Shown here in pieces: positions 1 to 8,914 of a stretch of 64,000 nucleotides of DNA. Positions within the stretch are counted from its first letter, which is position 1, and the number at the start of each line of letters is the position of its first letter. A program made the position numbers and the translations under genes. The notes under the pieces are model-generated. The model saw nothing but the letters and a program-made list of their open reading frames with translations. It made no database searches and had not been told where the DNA came from. The DNA is from Stieleria tagensis (GTDB taxonomy: Bacteria > Planctomycetota > Planctomycetia > Pirellulales > Pirellulaceae). The stretch covers positions 1 to 64,000 of the forward strand of contig NZ_JAMYFE010000048.1 in assembly GCF_024129865.1 (NCBI RefSeq), written 5' to 3'.

Positions 1-2229
1 GGATTCTTTGCTGCCGGATTCATTGCCACCTCCACCCTCGCGATTCTCCTCCGGCGGATGCTTTTCTAAATAGTCCTTGATCCGTTCGAATGCTTCGCCG
101 TCGTGTTTGGGCGGACCGCCTGTTGGATCCGAATTGGCTGGGGTTTGACCATCCGAGGGGCTGCCATCAGACGGTGTGCCATCGGCAGGATTGCCACCGG
201 GATCTTGGCTGCCGGTGGCTTTGCCCGATTCGTTTGGATCTTGCGGGTCGGTTTGTTGCTGCGACTGAGGTGGATTTTGGCCGCCGGCGTCAGAACTGGA
301 TTGCCCGCCGCCTGAGCCGGAGTTGCTGGATTGTGAGTCACCTTGGGAGTCGCCGCCGGAACCGGAGGGATTGCTTTGATTTTGGCCGTCGGGCTGTTGG
401 GACGAATCGGAGCTATCCGAGGGTTGCCCCTCGGTTGCTTCGCCAGAGTCTCCGCTTTGTCCGCCACCCTGTTGCCCACCGGATTGCTTGCCGCCCGAGT
501 CTTGTTGCTGTGGTTGTTGCGCATCGCTGGCGGGAGAATCATCGGGCTGGGACAGGCCGTCATTGCCAGTCGGGTCTTGGGGCAGATCGGATTGCTGGTC
601 GACGATACGAATTTCAATGGCATCGGTTGTGCTTTGGTTCGGTTGCACGCTGGGGTCGCCGTCGATGCGACGATTGTCGACCGCGGTCGCCGCGATTCGC
701 ACCACGTCACCGACTCGCAGTTGGTGTTCCAGCGGACGAAACCGATACTCCGTGACTTGGTTGCCTTTGCCGCTGCCGTCGGCGGGCTTGACCCAGATCA
801 GCGGTTGGTCGATCGACTTGATGCCGCGGTCGATTTGCAAACTGACGCTCTGCAGTTGGAAATCGGCGTCCATCGCGTGGACTTCGATGGTTTGTTGTCC
901 ATTGATGGGGACTTCGACCGGTGATTTCTGAGGGACCACGATTGCGACTTCGGGAGGCAGATCGGGGATCACACGGATCGGATAGATGATTGGGTCAGGA
1001 TTGGATTGTTCGCTCTGGTCCCAGACCTTGATGCGATAGCTTTCCGGTTCCACGGTGGCGGCTTTGCCGTTGGCCGATCGCAACGTCAGTTCACTGGTCA
1101 GCGTGATTTGGTCCGTTGCGATTTGCATCGCTGCGATGCCACCGGAGGCGCGAACGGTGTCGCCAAGTTGTTTGGGGTTGAACTGTAATTGAGCGCGTTG
1201 GACCGGGCGGTTCACCTTGGCGGTGATGCGTACTTTGGTGCCATCGATCACAGTGATCGATGGGCTGGACGTGGTGCGAGGCTTTTGCCCGGTGTACTGG
1301 GGCGGTGTGTAGTGAATGCTTTCGACGGCAACGACCGGGACATTTTGCACTCGCAAATCGAACGGTCCGGCGATCGCGTCCCCGGCTTCGATGCTGTAAT
1401 GCATTGCGCCGGACGCGCCATGATCCAGATCTAATTTTCCGCTGTAGCGCTGCGTGCTAGGATCGAGTTCCAGCTGGGATTGGCGGTCGGGACCGTCACC
1501 GGTCCAGCGACACCAGACCGGTTCATTGTGGCGCAAGCCGACGACTTTGGCAGAGACATCGATGCTGCGACCGGCCAGTGTTTCGCTGTGCCCCGGTTGG
1601 ACATCCTGAATTTGTACGCGCCTTGCGGGTTGGATATTTGCCAGCGGACTGACCAATCGCTTGGCCGATGCAAACGAATTTTTTGGCGAGGCAACAAAGT
1701 AGATTGCCAGCACGGCTAGGATCGCAGCGGCGGCGATCCACCAGCGGAATGTCCCGGTGGCTTCACCGGGAAGTGTGTCATGAGTTTTTAGTAACGATGC
1801 AGCGCGTGATCCGATCGCGTGGACGACGCGGGCGCGGACACCACGACCGCCAGTGGATTGTTTCAGGGTGACGTAGCTGGTCAGTTGCTGGCGAAAATCC
1901 GGATGATCTTGCTCCAGAGCCCAGGCCGCATATTCGGTGGTTACCCGCGAGGTGATCACCGGCCAAGCTTTGCGGTAGAGAAACCAGCCGGCGGCTGCGG
2001 CCAGTGACAGAAAGCATAGCGCGCGCACCAGTGGGCCGGGGGAGTAGATCCACTGATCCATGATCAACCAAGCCAACAACGCCAGCATGGTTGCGATCAC
2101 GACCTGCAAACCGGTGCGGGTCAGTTCGCTCCACCACAGCGCACGCCTAGCCTCGTCGATCCGTTGCTCGATCAACTGATCTGCGGCGGAGGTCTTCCGC
2201 GGTGCGACCGGTGGGGTGGCAATGGACAT
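1..2229 (-). CDS. Large membrane-anchored coiled-coil/low-complexity protein (DUF4175-like), partial at left edge
   Basis: The frame is open from the ATG at 2229 to base 1 (743 codons), so the C-terminus lies outside the window. The protein begins MSIATPPVAPRK and has membrane segments near residues 45-60 and 70-90 and again near 165-185. A beta-rich periplasmic-type region follows, then a long Q/S/G/D-rich tail from about residue 560 (repeated QQGGGQSGDS-like runs). The plan of N-terminal helices, Ig-like repeats and a Gln/Ser-rich disordered tail matches the protein at 56,539-60,141, so the two are probably distant paralogues. Its function is unknown. hisS follows 3' to 5' on the same strand 41 bp upstream, so the two could be co-transcribed. 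The family name is inferred from architecture only. Confidence 0.8.
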   Translation of the reverse strand, partial: MSIATPPVAPRKTSAADQLIEQRIDEARRALWWSELTRTGLQVVIATMLALLAWLIMDQWIYSPGPLVRALCFLSLAAAAGWFLYRKAWPVITSRVTTEYAAWALEQDHPDFRQQLTSYVTLKQSTGGRGVRARVVHAIGSRAASLLKTHDTLPGEATGTFRWWIAAAAILAVLAIYFVASPKNSFASAKRLVSPLANIQPARRVQIQDVQPGHSETLAGRSIDVSAKVVGLRHNEPVWCRWTGDGPDRQSQLELDPSTQRYSGKLDLDHGASGAMHYSIEAGDAIAGPFDLRVQNVPVVAVESIHYTPPQYTGQKPRTTSSPSITVIDGTKVRITAKVNRPVQRAQLQFNPKQLGDTVRASGGIAAMQIATDQITLTSELTLRSANGKAATVEPESYRIKVWDQSEQSNPDPIIYPIRVIPDLPPEVAIVVPQKSPVEVPINGQQTIEVHAMDADFQLQSVSLQIDRGIKSIDQPLIWVKPADGSGKGNQVTEYRFRPLEHQLRVGDVVRIAATAVDNRRIDGDPSVQPNQSTTDAIEIRIVDQQSDLPQDPTGNDGLSQPDDSPASDAQQPQQQDSGGKQSGGQQGGGQSGDSGEATEGQPSDSSDSSQQPDGQNQSNPSGSGGDSQGDSQSSNSGSGGGQSSSDAGGQNPPQSQQQTDPQDPNESGKATGSQDPGGNPADGTPSDGSPSDGQTPANSDPTGGPPKHDGEAFERIKDYLEKHPPEENREGGGGNESGSKES

Positions 2230-2270
2230 ATTCGATTAAGAATCCGGTGATTGGGAGTAGGCCGCTTCCA

Positions 2271-3614
2271 CTATACATCGTCCGCAAGGAGACGGCCGAG
2301 AACCTCCACCAGCTCCCCCGGTTGGTCGTGGCGGTATTCCACTTCGACCGATTCTTTCGTTGCCAGCGTCTTGACCTGTACTTTACCGGATTGCCATTCG
2401 CTGCCACCGGCGATCAATGCCACCTGGAAGCCGTGTGAATCGGCATATTTTAATTGGACACCCAGTTTCTTGGCGTCCGGGTAAATCTCGTTGGCGATTC
2501 CCGCGTCACGCAGCCGAGCGGACAGTTTTAGATAATCGTCGCGGTGATCGGGATCGAAGTATGCCAGGAATACCGGCGCGGGGGTTTTGGCATCGGGCAG
2601 TAACTTCAACTGTTCCATCGCGGCGAGCAATCGATCCAGTCCCAGCGAAGCGCCGATCCCCGGCAGATGTTGTTTGGTGTAAATCCCCGCCAGGTTGTCG
2701 TAGCGACCGCCGCTGCAAACACTGCCGATGGAGGGCAAGTCGTTGAGCGTGGTTTCAAAAATCATGCCCGTGTAATAATCCAGTCCACGCGCGATGGAGA
2801 CATCGATCTTGATCCGCTGGCGAGGGACCCCGGCGGCCAACGCACCGTCAAAGACGTCGCGCAAGCGACCGATCGCAACGCCGGCATCGTCGCTGTTGCC
2901 GATGATTCCCGGCAGCGCGTCGAAGATCGATTCGGCTTCGCCATCGAGTTCGGCCAGTTGCAGCACGCGGTCGGCCTGGTCGGCGGACACACCGGCAGCA
3001 TCGCACATTTCTTGAGCGACTCTTTCGCGGCCGATCTTGGCCAGTTTGTCTAACGATCGCAGTACCGCCACTGTTTGGTCGGCCAGATCCAAGTGCCGTA
3101 GCAGTTCGGTCAACACGCCACGATTGTTAATGCTGATCGTAAACGCGTCGAACCCGATCGCATGCAGCAACCGATCGATCACCGCGACAACTTCGATGTC
3201 GGCCATCACGTTGGTCGTGCCGATGGTGTCGAAATCACATTGGACGAATTCGCGATAGCGTCCGGCTTGGGGGCGTTCGCCGCGCCACACCGGCGCGATG
3301 TGATAGCGTTTGAAAGGGGTGCCGAGTTCGCTGATGTGTTGGGCGGCAAAGCGTGCCAAGGGAACGGTCAAATCGAATCGCATGCCGACGGCGCGTCCAC
3401 CGTTGTCTTCAAAGCGATAGATTTGACGATCGGTTTCGTCGCTACCTTTACCCGACAGGATCTCCAGATACTCCAGCGTGGGTGTGTCGATCGGCGCGAA
3501 TCCGTAGGAGCGAAAAACCGAGCGAGCCGTTTCCATTAATCGTTCTCGCGGAATCATCACCGCGGGCAGATAGTCGCGGAAACCGCTGAGCGTTCTTGGT
3601 TTGATCAGTGACAT
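2271..3614 (-). CDS. hisS: Histidyl-tRNA synthetase
   Basis: Class II aminoacyl-tRNA synthetase that charges tRNA-His in the cytoplasm. Visible family motifs are RFDLTVPLARF (motif 2 region), QCDFDTIG, the histidine-binding GLDYYTGMIFE, SGGRYDNL and GASLGLDRL (motif 3). The C-terminal part resembles the anticodon-binding domain. I chose the ATG at 3614 (MSLIKPRTLSGFRDYLP, the usual HisRS N-terminus); an in-frame ATG 22 codons upstream adds a tail with no family similarity. The resulting 447 aa is normal for the family. It ends 41 bp before the giant membrane-protein gene on the same strand. Confidence 0.97.
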   Translation of the reverse strand: MSLIKPRTLSGFRDYLPAVMIPRERLMETARSVFRSYGFAPIDTPTLEYLEILSGKGSDETDRQIYRFEDNGGRAVGMRFDLTVPLARFAAQHISELGTPFKRYHIAPVWRGERPQAGRYREFVQCDFDTIGTTNVMADIEVVAVIDRLLHAIGFDAFTISINNRGVLTELLRHLDLADQTVAVLRSLDKLAKIGRERVAQEMCDAAGVSADQADRVLQLAELDGEAESIFDALPGIIGNSDDAGVAIGRLRDVFDGALAAGVPRQRIKIDVSIARGLDYYTGMIFETTLNDLPSIGSVCSGGRYDNLAGIYTKQHLPGIGASLGLDRLLAAMEQLKLLPDAKTPAPVFLAYFDPDHRDDYLKLSARLRDAGIANEIYPDAKKLGVQLKYADSHGFQVALIAGGSEWQSGKVQVKTLATKESVEVEYRHDQPGELVEVLGRLLADDV

Positions 3615-3692
3615 CAATGCAAACAGTTCGAAAGTGGGAGTGTGGGAAATGGGAGAGTTCGACGATCCAGTGGACCGCACCGGCGTGATGGT

Positions 3693-4160
3693 TTAATTCA
3701 GGATCGGCAGTCCGCTGGGCCGGCGACTGCGGATCGAATCGGGGCTGCCCTGGTCGGACGGTTGAAACTGGGGGCCGAACAAGGCGTCGGCGTATTCATC
3801 GATCTGTTCGGGGGTTTCGAAATATTGTTCGTAGCACCAGTCGTCATCGAATTCGCATTCATCGGTGGTGTAGTCACGGCAGATCTGAGGCCGGTTGTCG
3901 TAGATGCCACAGCGATGATCGTCTTGCAAGTGTTTGCAGGTGGTGTGTACCAACAGGTACCAGTTTTCGTCTTCGATAAAGACGGTTGCCCGGTCGTGCA
4001 GCAGATACCAGCGGACATAGTCAAAATCTTTTCGGTTGACTGGCTGGTCGATCGGCAGGGCAAAATAGTGACAGCATTTTGCAGTGCAGTGTTCGCAAAG
4101 GTTTTCCCCTTTGGGAAATTGATCGCGTTTCAAACGAATCGGCAGCGTCGGTGCAGTCAC
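3693..4160 (-). CDS. YkgJ-family Cys-cluster (zinc/iron-chelating) protein
   Basis: Predicted 155-aa cytoplasmic protein with the cysteine signature of the YkgJ/CxxCxxCC family: CEHCTAKCC near residue 22, then a Cys in TTCKHL, CGIYDNRPQICRDY, and Cys residues in the DECEFDDDWCYE segment. These cysteines are thought to bind a metal (Zn or an Fe-S centre) in this family; the biochemical role is not established. It lies upstream of hisS on the same strand (gap 78 bp) and is divergent from purU across a 69-bp spacer that must hold both promoters. No anomalies seen. Confidence 0.85.
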   Translation of the reverse strand: MTAPTLPIRLKRDQFPKGENLCEHCTAKCCHYFALPIDQPVNRKDFDYVRWYLLHDRATVFIEDENWYLLVHTTCKHLQDDHRCGIYDNRPQICRDYTTDECEFDDDWCYEQYFETPEQIDEYADALFGPQFQPSDQGSPDSIRSRRPSGLPILN

Positions 4161-4229
4161 GTGAATTGTCGTGGGATGGAATGAAAAACGGAATCGGGCG
4201 ACAATGGAGGTATCAACAGGAGCATTCTA

Positions 4230-5081
4230 ATGGAAGTCGTCATCACTGCACTTGGCCCTGACAACGTTGGGCTGGCCGATCCGATCATTCACTACGTCAC
4301 CGGTCAGGGGGCCCGGATCGCCGAAATTCAAATGTACGACCACGATGAAGAGCAGTTGTTTGCGATGTTGTGCCGGATCGCGATCGATGCCGACCAATTC
4401 CCCATGCTGCAGTCGGCGATGCGACAAATCGGCGATCACACCGGGTTGGCGATTCGGGTTTGGAGCGGTGATCGGCGACGCGTCCCGCGGTTGGCGATCT
4501 GCTGCACGTTTGTCGAACACACCCCACGGGCGGTACTCGAAGCGATTCGCGATGGCGGACTGGCCGCCGAAGCGTCGGTGATTCTATCGAATCGACAGAA
4601 ATTGGAACCGTTGGCCAGTGAATTTGGGGTTCCCTTTCATCGCATCGGCGACGCCACCGGCGCGGTCGATGACACTGAAATGGTGCGTTTACTGGATCAG
4701 TATGACGTCGACTATGTGGTTCTAGCTCGCTACATGCGAGTGTTGCCGGCGAGTACCTGTTGGCAATTTGCCGGCGGACGGATCATCAACTTGCACCACG
4801 GATTGCTGCCCGGTTTCCCGGGCTTTCGTCCTTATCACAACGCGTTTTCGGCCCGCATGTTGTCGTACGGGGCGACCTGCCATTTCATCATCCCCGATTT
4901 AGACGCTGGAAATCAAACGATTAACCAGCGGACATTCAGCGTGAATCCGGGCACGGATTTGGACAGTATCATCCAGCGTGGTGAAAGCGAAAATGAACCC
5001 AAATGTTTGGTCGAAGGCGTTCGCCGGGTGGTCGATCGCGAAGTTCAGTTGCACTTTCACCGCGTGATTGCGCGGCGCTAA
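4230..5081 (+). CDS. purU: Formyltetrahydrofolate deformylase
   Basis: PurU hydrolyses 10-formyl-THF to THF and formate, balancing one-carbon pools. The N-terminal part (about residues 1-85; MEVVITALGPDNVGLAD) is an ACT-type regulatory domain. The C-terminal part is a formyltransferase-fold domain with the active-site Asn-x-His in INLHHGLLPGF and the Asp in PDLDAGNQTI. The family more often has HHSFLPAF, so the loop here is variant. The start is supported by AGGAG at 4218-4222, 7 nt before the ATG. The 3' end overlaps the convergent glgC stop by a few bases. At 283 aa it has typical length. Confidence 0.88.
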   Translation: MEVVITALGPDNVGLADPIIHYVTGQGARIAEIQMYDHDEEQLFAMLCRIAIDADQFPMLQSAMRQIGDHTGLAIRVWSGDRRRVPRLAICCTFVEHTPRAVLEAIRDGGLAAEASVILSNRQKLEPLASEFGVPFHRIGDATGAVDDTEMVRLLDQYDVDYVVLARYMRVLPASTCWQFAGGRIINLHHGLLPGFPGFRPYHNAFSARMLSYGATCHFIIPDLDAGNQTINQRTFSVNPGTDLDSIIQRGESENEPKCLVEGVRRVVDREVQLHFHRVIARR

Positions 5082-6367
5082 AACTTGAAACCGTTTTCGA
5101 TTTGGCCGTTCTTGATCACAATCGAAATTCCGTCGCGGACTTGCAGCGGTTCGTCTTCGCCGTGGGTGGTGACGTTGCCCGCATTGGTGATCGAGACGTC
5201 GGTGCCGATGCGCGAGTTTTTGTCGAGGATTGCGCCGCTGATGACGCTGTTCTTACCGATTCCGACCGGGATTGATCCGGCGGGCTGTTCGTCTTGATCA
5301 TCAATGTAGTCGGCACCCATGACGACGCTGTCTTTGATGGTGACGTTGTCGCCGATTACGGTTCGCAATCCGATCACACTGTTCTCGATGGTGACGTTAT
5401 CGCCGATCCGGCAACCGTCGGCGATCAGGCTGCCATGGATTTTGATGTTGTCACCAACCGCTGTCGGCGGCAGGAACCGGGGGCGACTGTAGATCGGTGC
5501 ATTGACACAACCGATTTCGAATTGCGGTGCTTTGCCGGCCAAGGCAATGTTGGCGTCGTAAAACGCGCGAATGGTTCCGATGTCTTCCCAGTAGCCGTCG
5601 AACAAATGCACCTGGACTTTGCGTGAATCGATCGCGCCGGGGAACACTTCTTTGCCAAAATCTTGGTGATCGTTGCCCTGCAGCAATTCCACCATCACTT
5701 CCTTTTTGAAGATATACAGACCCATGCTGGCCAGGCAGTCGCGGCCTTTGCTGGGGATGCCACGGGCATCGATCCACGCCGGGTCCATCTTGACTTTGGC
5801 GATGTCTTCTTCGCTTTGCGGTTTTTCGACGAACCCGGTCACCCGACCGTCATCATTGAGTTGCATGATGCCCAGTGCGCTGGCGTCTTTGCGATCGACG
5901 GGGATTCCCGCGATCGTCGCATCGGCGCCCGATTCGATGTGGGTCCGCATCATGTCGCGAAAATCCATTCGGTACAGTTGGTCACCGGACAGGATCAGGA
6001 CATGTTCGATCCCGGGCTGTTGGATGTAGCGCAAGTTCTTGCGAACGGCATCCGCGGTGCCTTGGTACCAATCGGTTCCTGCTTCGACCGTTTGTTGGGC
6101 GGCCAGCAATTCAACAAAGCCGCCGGTGAAGTGGTCAAAGCGATACGTTTGCCGCAGGTGTCGATGCAAACTGACCGACAAGAACTGCGTTAACACGTAC
6201 ACCCGACGCAATCCGCTGTTGATGCAATTGGAAATCGGGATGTCGATCAATCGGTACTTCCCGGCCAAGGGAACGGCCGGTTTGGCGCGAATCTTCGTCA
6301 ACGGAAATAGTCGACTTCCGCGACCACCACCAAGAATCAAAGCGATTGTGTTTTTTGAAAGGTCCAT
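5078..6367 (-). CDS. glgC: Glucose-1-phosphate adenylyltransferase (ADP-glucose pyrophosphorylase)
   Basis: Makes ADP-glucose from ATP and glucose-1-phosphate, the committed step of bacterial glycogen synthesis. The nucleotidyltransferase signature [13 protein letters not shown], the [19 protein letters not shown] block and the C-terminal left-handed beta-helix repeats ([12 protein letters not shown], then [11 protein letters not shown]) are all present. I chose the ATG at 6367 ([14 protein letters not shown], 429 aa); a longer frame back to 6475 adds 36 residues that do not look like the family. It converges on purU with overlapping stops. No other glycogen gene is in view. Confidence 0.95.
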   Translation of the reverse strand: MDLSKNTIALILGGGRGSRLFPLTKIRAKPAVPLAGKYRLIDIPISNCINSGLRRVYVLTQFLSVSLHRHLRQTYRFDHFTGGFVELLAAQQTVEAGTDWYQGTADAVRKNLRYIQQPGIEHVLILSGDQLYRMDFRDMMRTHIESGADATIAGIPVDRKDASALGIMQLNDDGRVTGFVEKPQSEEDIAKVKMDPAWIDARGIPSKGRDCLASMGLYIFKKEVMVELLQGNDHQDFGKEVFPGAIDSRKVQVHLFDGYWEDIGTIRAFYDANIALAGKAPQFEIGCVNAPIYSRPRFLPPTAVGDNIKIHGSLIADGCRIGDNVTIENSVIGLRTVIGDNVTIKDSVVMGADYIDDQDEQPAGSIPVGIGKNSVISGAILDKNSRIGTDVSITNAGNVTTHGEDEPLQVRDGISIVIKNGQIENGFKF

Positions 6368-6468
6368 CAAGTTGCTGGGATGACGAGTGATGCGGAAGTA
6401 AAAGAAATGCTGACGTCGTTCTAACGCAAGCGTGAGGCCACGAAAAGGTTTGTCGCCTGAAAGAGTGG

Positions 6469-7428
6469 TTACCAATACTTTTCGAATTGGATGCGACCGG
6501 GACCTTCATCGTCGTGCGATTGCCGAAACCCGGCGGCTTCCAACAGCGGCAACATGCCTGGCGAGGCGGGAGGCTGACCGCCGGGAGGAATGTAGCCGAT
6601 CATGCTGGGGTTGCCGCACAAAAACACGTGCGTGTTGTCAGCGGACAAAGGATCATCGGCAGCCTCGGCCAGTTTTCCACTGGTAAACAGATCCTGTAGG
6701 TATTGTTTTCCCACATAGCCCGGCAGACTGGCGTCCAGATTGGCGGGTTCGCGAGTGGTGCACGGCAGATAGCGATAGTTGGAATACTGGTCCATCAGTG
6801 ACAAGTGGCGCGGATGGTAGGCCAGGTCGCCCAGATACCGCACGCAGCAAGCGTTGACAATTCGGCCGCGGTGGCCGCGTGCCAACAACGACGTTGTCAT
6901 CGCATTGTGTGGTGCTTCGCCCGTGCCGGTGCCCAACATCAGGACGGTGGCATCGGGATCGATGTTTCCCAGCGTGTAGGCGCCGACGATTTTTTTGCCC
7001 ACCGCGATCCGGTCGCCTTCGCGTAGACAGAACAACCGAGGCGTCAGTACCGGTGGGGCCTTTTCCGGGCTGTCGGCGGCGCGCACGAGCGTGATGTAAA
7101 ACTCCAGGTAATCGATCGAATCGATCGGCGCCAAACGACCGTCACTGTCCAGCAGCGGACAAGAGATTGAATAAGCGCGTTTTGCCACTCGCGTCCGCTT
7201 TGATTCGGGAACCACTTCCGGTTGGGTGCCTGCCAATCGAGGCTCCCATAATCCCAACCCCAACGTGACGTATTGACCGGGCTCAAAGGCCGGCACGCCG
7301 TGATCGGGGCGAATACAGAATCGAGCCAGGTTTTCATGACAATCGATTCGCTGAATCACCGTGGCGTTGTAATGCTTGTGTCGGAGATCAACAAAGTCGG
7401 TTTGCAGTTTGTTTTCCGAGACGGGCAC
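6469..7428 (-). CDS. Ferredoxin/flavodoxin--NADP+ reductase-like FAD protein
   Basis: Predicted FAD/NAD(P)-binding oxidoreductase that transfers electrons between NADPH and ferredoxin or flavodoxin. It shows the FAD-binding RAYSIS motif, the NADP-binding LMLGTGTGEAP motif, a second nucleotide-contact stretch VFLCGNPSMIG, and a terminal aromatic (EKYW). The frame is open back to an ATG at 7569. I prefer the GTG at 7428 (MPVSENKLQTDFVDL, 319 aa) because a clean GGAGG lies 5 nt upstream of it, because the extra 47 residues look non-homologous, and because it leaves 165 bp for the divergent promoters shared with the SHD1 gene. Confidence 0.85.
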   Translation of the reverse strand: MPVSENKLQTDFVDLRHKHYNATVIQRIDCHENLARFCIRPDHGVPAFEPGQYVTLGLGLWEPRLAGTQPEVVPESKRTRVAKRAYSISCPLLDSDGRLAPIDSIDYLEFYITLVRAADSPEKAPPVLTPRLFCLREGDRIAVGKKIVGAYTLGNIDPDATVLMLGTGTGEAPHNAMTTSLLARGHRGRIVNACCVRYLGDLAYHPRHLSLMDQYSNYRYLPCTTREPANLDASLPGYVGKQYLQDLFTSGKLAEAADDPLSADNTHVFLCGNPSMIGYIPPGGQPPASPGMLPLLEAAGFRQSHDDEGPGRIQFEKYW

Positions 7429-7433
7429 GTCTT

Positions 7434-7438
7434 CCTCC
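7434..7438 (-). promoter_or_regulatory. Shine-Dalgarno deciding the reductase start
   Basis: GGAGG on the minus strand, 5 nt before the GTG at 7428-7426. It argues for the short form of the ferredoxin-NADP reductase-like gene. Confidence 0.55.
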
Positions 7439-7593
7439 GAGCAGGCGATGCGAGGAACGCAAATCTGCGTTCCCGATAAAAATGCCGCGGTATTGATACC
7501 ACATTCGCAATATACTGGACGTAGCGGCGTCGCGTCGCCCATGGACTCACGGTTCACTTCTCGACTCATTGGAACTCGCGAGACTTTCTCAAA

Positions 7594-8904
7594 ATGTCAT
7601 TTTGCAACAAATACTGTCGCTCACAATTTGCCGGTTTCTACGGCCGATGCGCGTTATTCGGATTGATCGTCATCGCGGTGTCACTGCCGAATCGCTGCCG
7701 GGCCGCCGATCGCTGGACCAGTCTGGACGGTTCACGGACGGTCGAAGCGGATTTTATCGGTCTGTGGGGCAACCAGGTGGTGCTGGAATTGGCCGGCCAA
7801 CGGCGTGTCAGTGTCAGCGTCGACGATTTGATTGCTGAAAGCCGGATCCAGGCCCGTCGGATGGGCGAAGATCAACAGCGTCGGCGATCGGAAACGATGC
7901 AGCAGATTCACGCCGCCGCGACCGAAGCCGCCGCGCCGGCGCCAACCCCGCTGCCGAAACCGCCCACCGCACCCGCCTATCAGCCGGCGATCGGTGTTGA
8001 CGGATTGTTAGCCCGATTGGAGTGGATGGATCAACAAAATCGCAACGGGCATGGATTGATCGCCGCCTTTGATTCACTCCCACCAAGTCAGCAGAGCGAT
8101 TTGGAACGGATGCTGCGGATGAGTCTGGAAAAAATCAATCTGCGGGCGCTACAGCAAGCGTTGGCAGCAATGCATTCGATCGGCGAACTGACCGTCACGC
8201 ACCAACGCTGGGTGTTGTCACATCCGCGTGTGCAGGCACTCGATGACGTCGCCAAAGAAAATTTTCGTGGCATGTTGCTAGCCGTCGCTGGTCTGCTCCG
8301 CGAGGGTTTGAACCCTGAACTGTTGAAATTAGAGGATTTGGCCACCGTCCCACTGCGAAGTTGGCTGGTGGATTTTGACCAGCGAGCCGCACCGCGGATC
8401 GCCGAAATCTACCAACATCTTGAATCGATGGGAGTTTCCCAGCCGGCTTACGAAGTTCAAGCCGAAAAAGATGGCCAGGCAGCGGTCGTCATCCGCAGCG
8501 GCCAGTCGCAGCAAACCGTTAACTATGTCAGTGTCGATGGCTTGTGGGTCCCCCAAGACTTGGCCGGCGAAAAGTGGACCGAGGCAATGAAGAACTGGGA
8601 GACGGGCTTGGATCAGTTGGCCCAGTCGGCCTGGATATCGGACACGATTTTGCAGGGTTTGGCGATGAAAATTGACACCGATCTGCAACCGGCCCGCAGC
8701 GCCCAATCGGCGCGCGAGTTTCATGTCGCCATGGACGGGTTGATCATTCAAATCAGCCCGCTGATCGCACAAATGGGCAGCGTGAACCTGAGATCCGGAC
8801 GCGGCGGTCAATCCGGTGGCGACTACTACGGCGAAATGGATGACTACGAAGAAGAAATGAGGATGCAAATGGAGATGGAGATGGAGATGGGATCGGGACG
8901 ATAG
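7594..8904 (+). CDS. Secreted SHD1-domain protein of unknown function
   Basis: 436 aa. Residues 1-34 form a signal peptide (hydrophobic GRCALFGLIVIAVSL, then cleavage near RAA). Residues about 35-85 are an SHD1-type (SLA1 homology 1) small beta domain: WTSLDGSRTVEADFIG, then a segment ending VSVDDL. SHD1 domains are frequent in exported planctomycete proteins. The rest is mostly helical with a Pro/Ala linker near residue 110. The C-terminus is a Met/Glu run encoded by a short ATGGAG tandem repeat at about 8869-8890. It lies 10 bp before the protoporphyrinogen oxidase gene on the same strand and is probably co-transcribed. The function is not recognisable. Confidence 0.85.
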   Translation: MSFCNKYCRSQFAGFYGRCALFGLIVIAVSLPNRCRAADRWTSLDGSRTVEADFIGLWGNQVVLELAGQRRVSVSVDDLIAESRIQARRMGEDQQRRRSETMQQIHAAATEAAAPAPTPLPKPPTAPAYQPAIGVDGLLARLEWMDQQNRNGHGLIAAFDSLPPSQQSDLERMLRMSLEKINLRALQQALAAMHSIGELTVTHQRWVLSHPRVQALDDVAKENFRGMLLAVAGLLREGLNPELLKLEDLATVPLRSWLVDFDQRAAPRIAEIYQHLESMGVSQPAYEVQAEKDGQAAVVIRSGQSQQTVNYVSVDGLWVPQDLAGEKWTEAMKNWETGLDQLAQSAWISDTILQGLAMKIDTDLQPARSAQSAREFHVAMDGLIIQISPLIAQMGSVNLRSGRGGQSGGDYYGEMDDYEEEMRMQMEMEMEMGSGR

Positions 8905-8914
8905 AGAGCGTCCT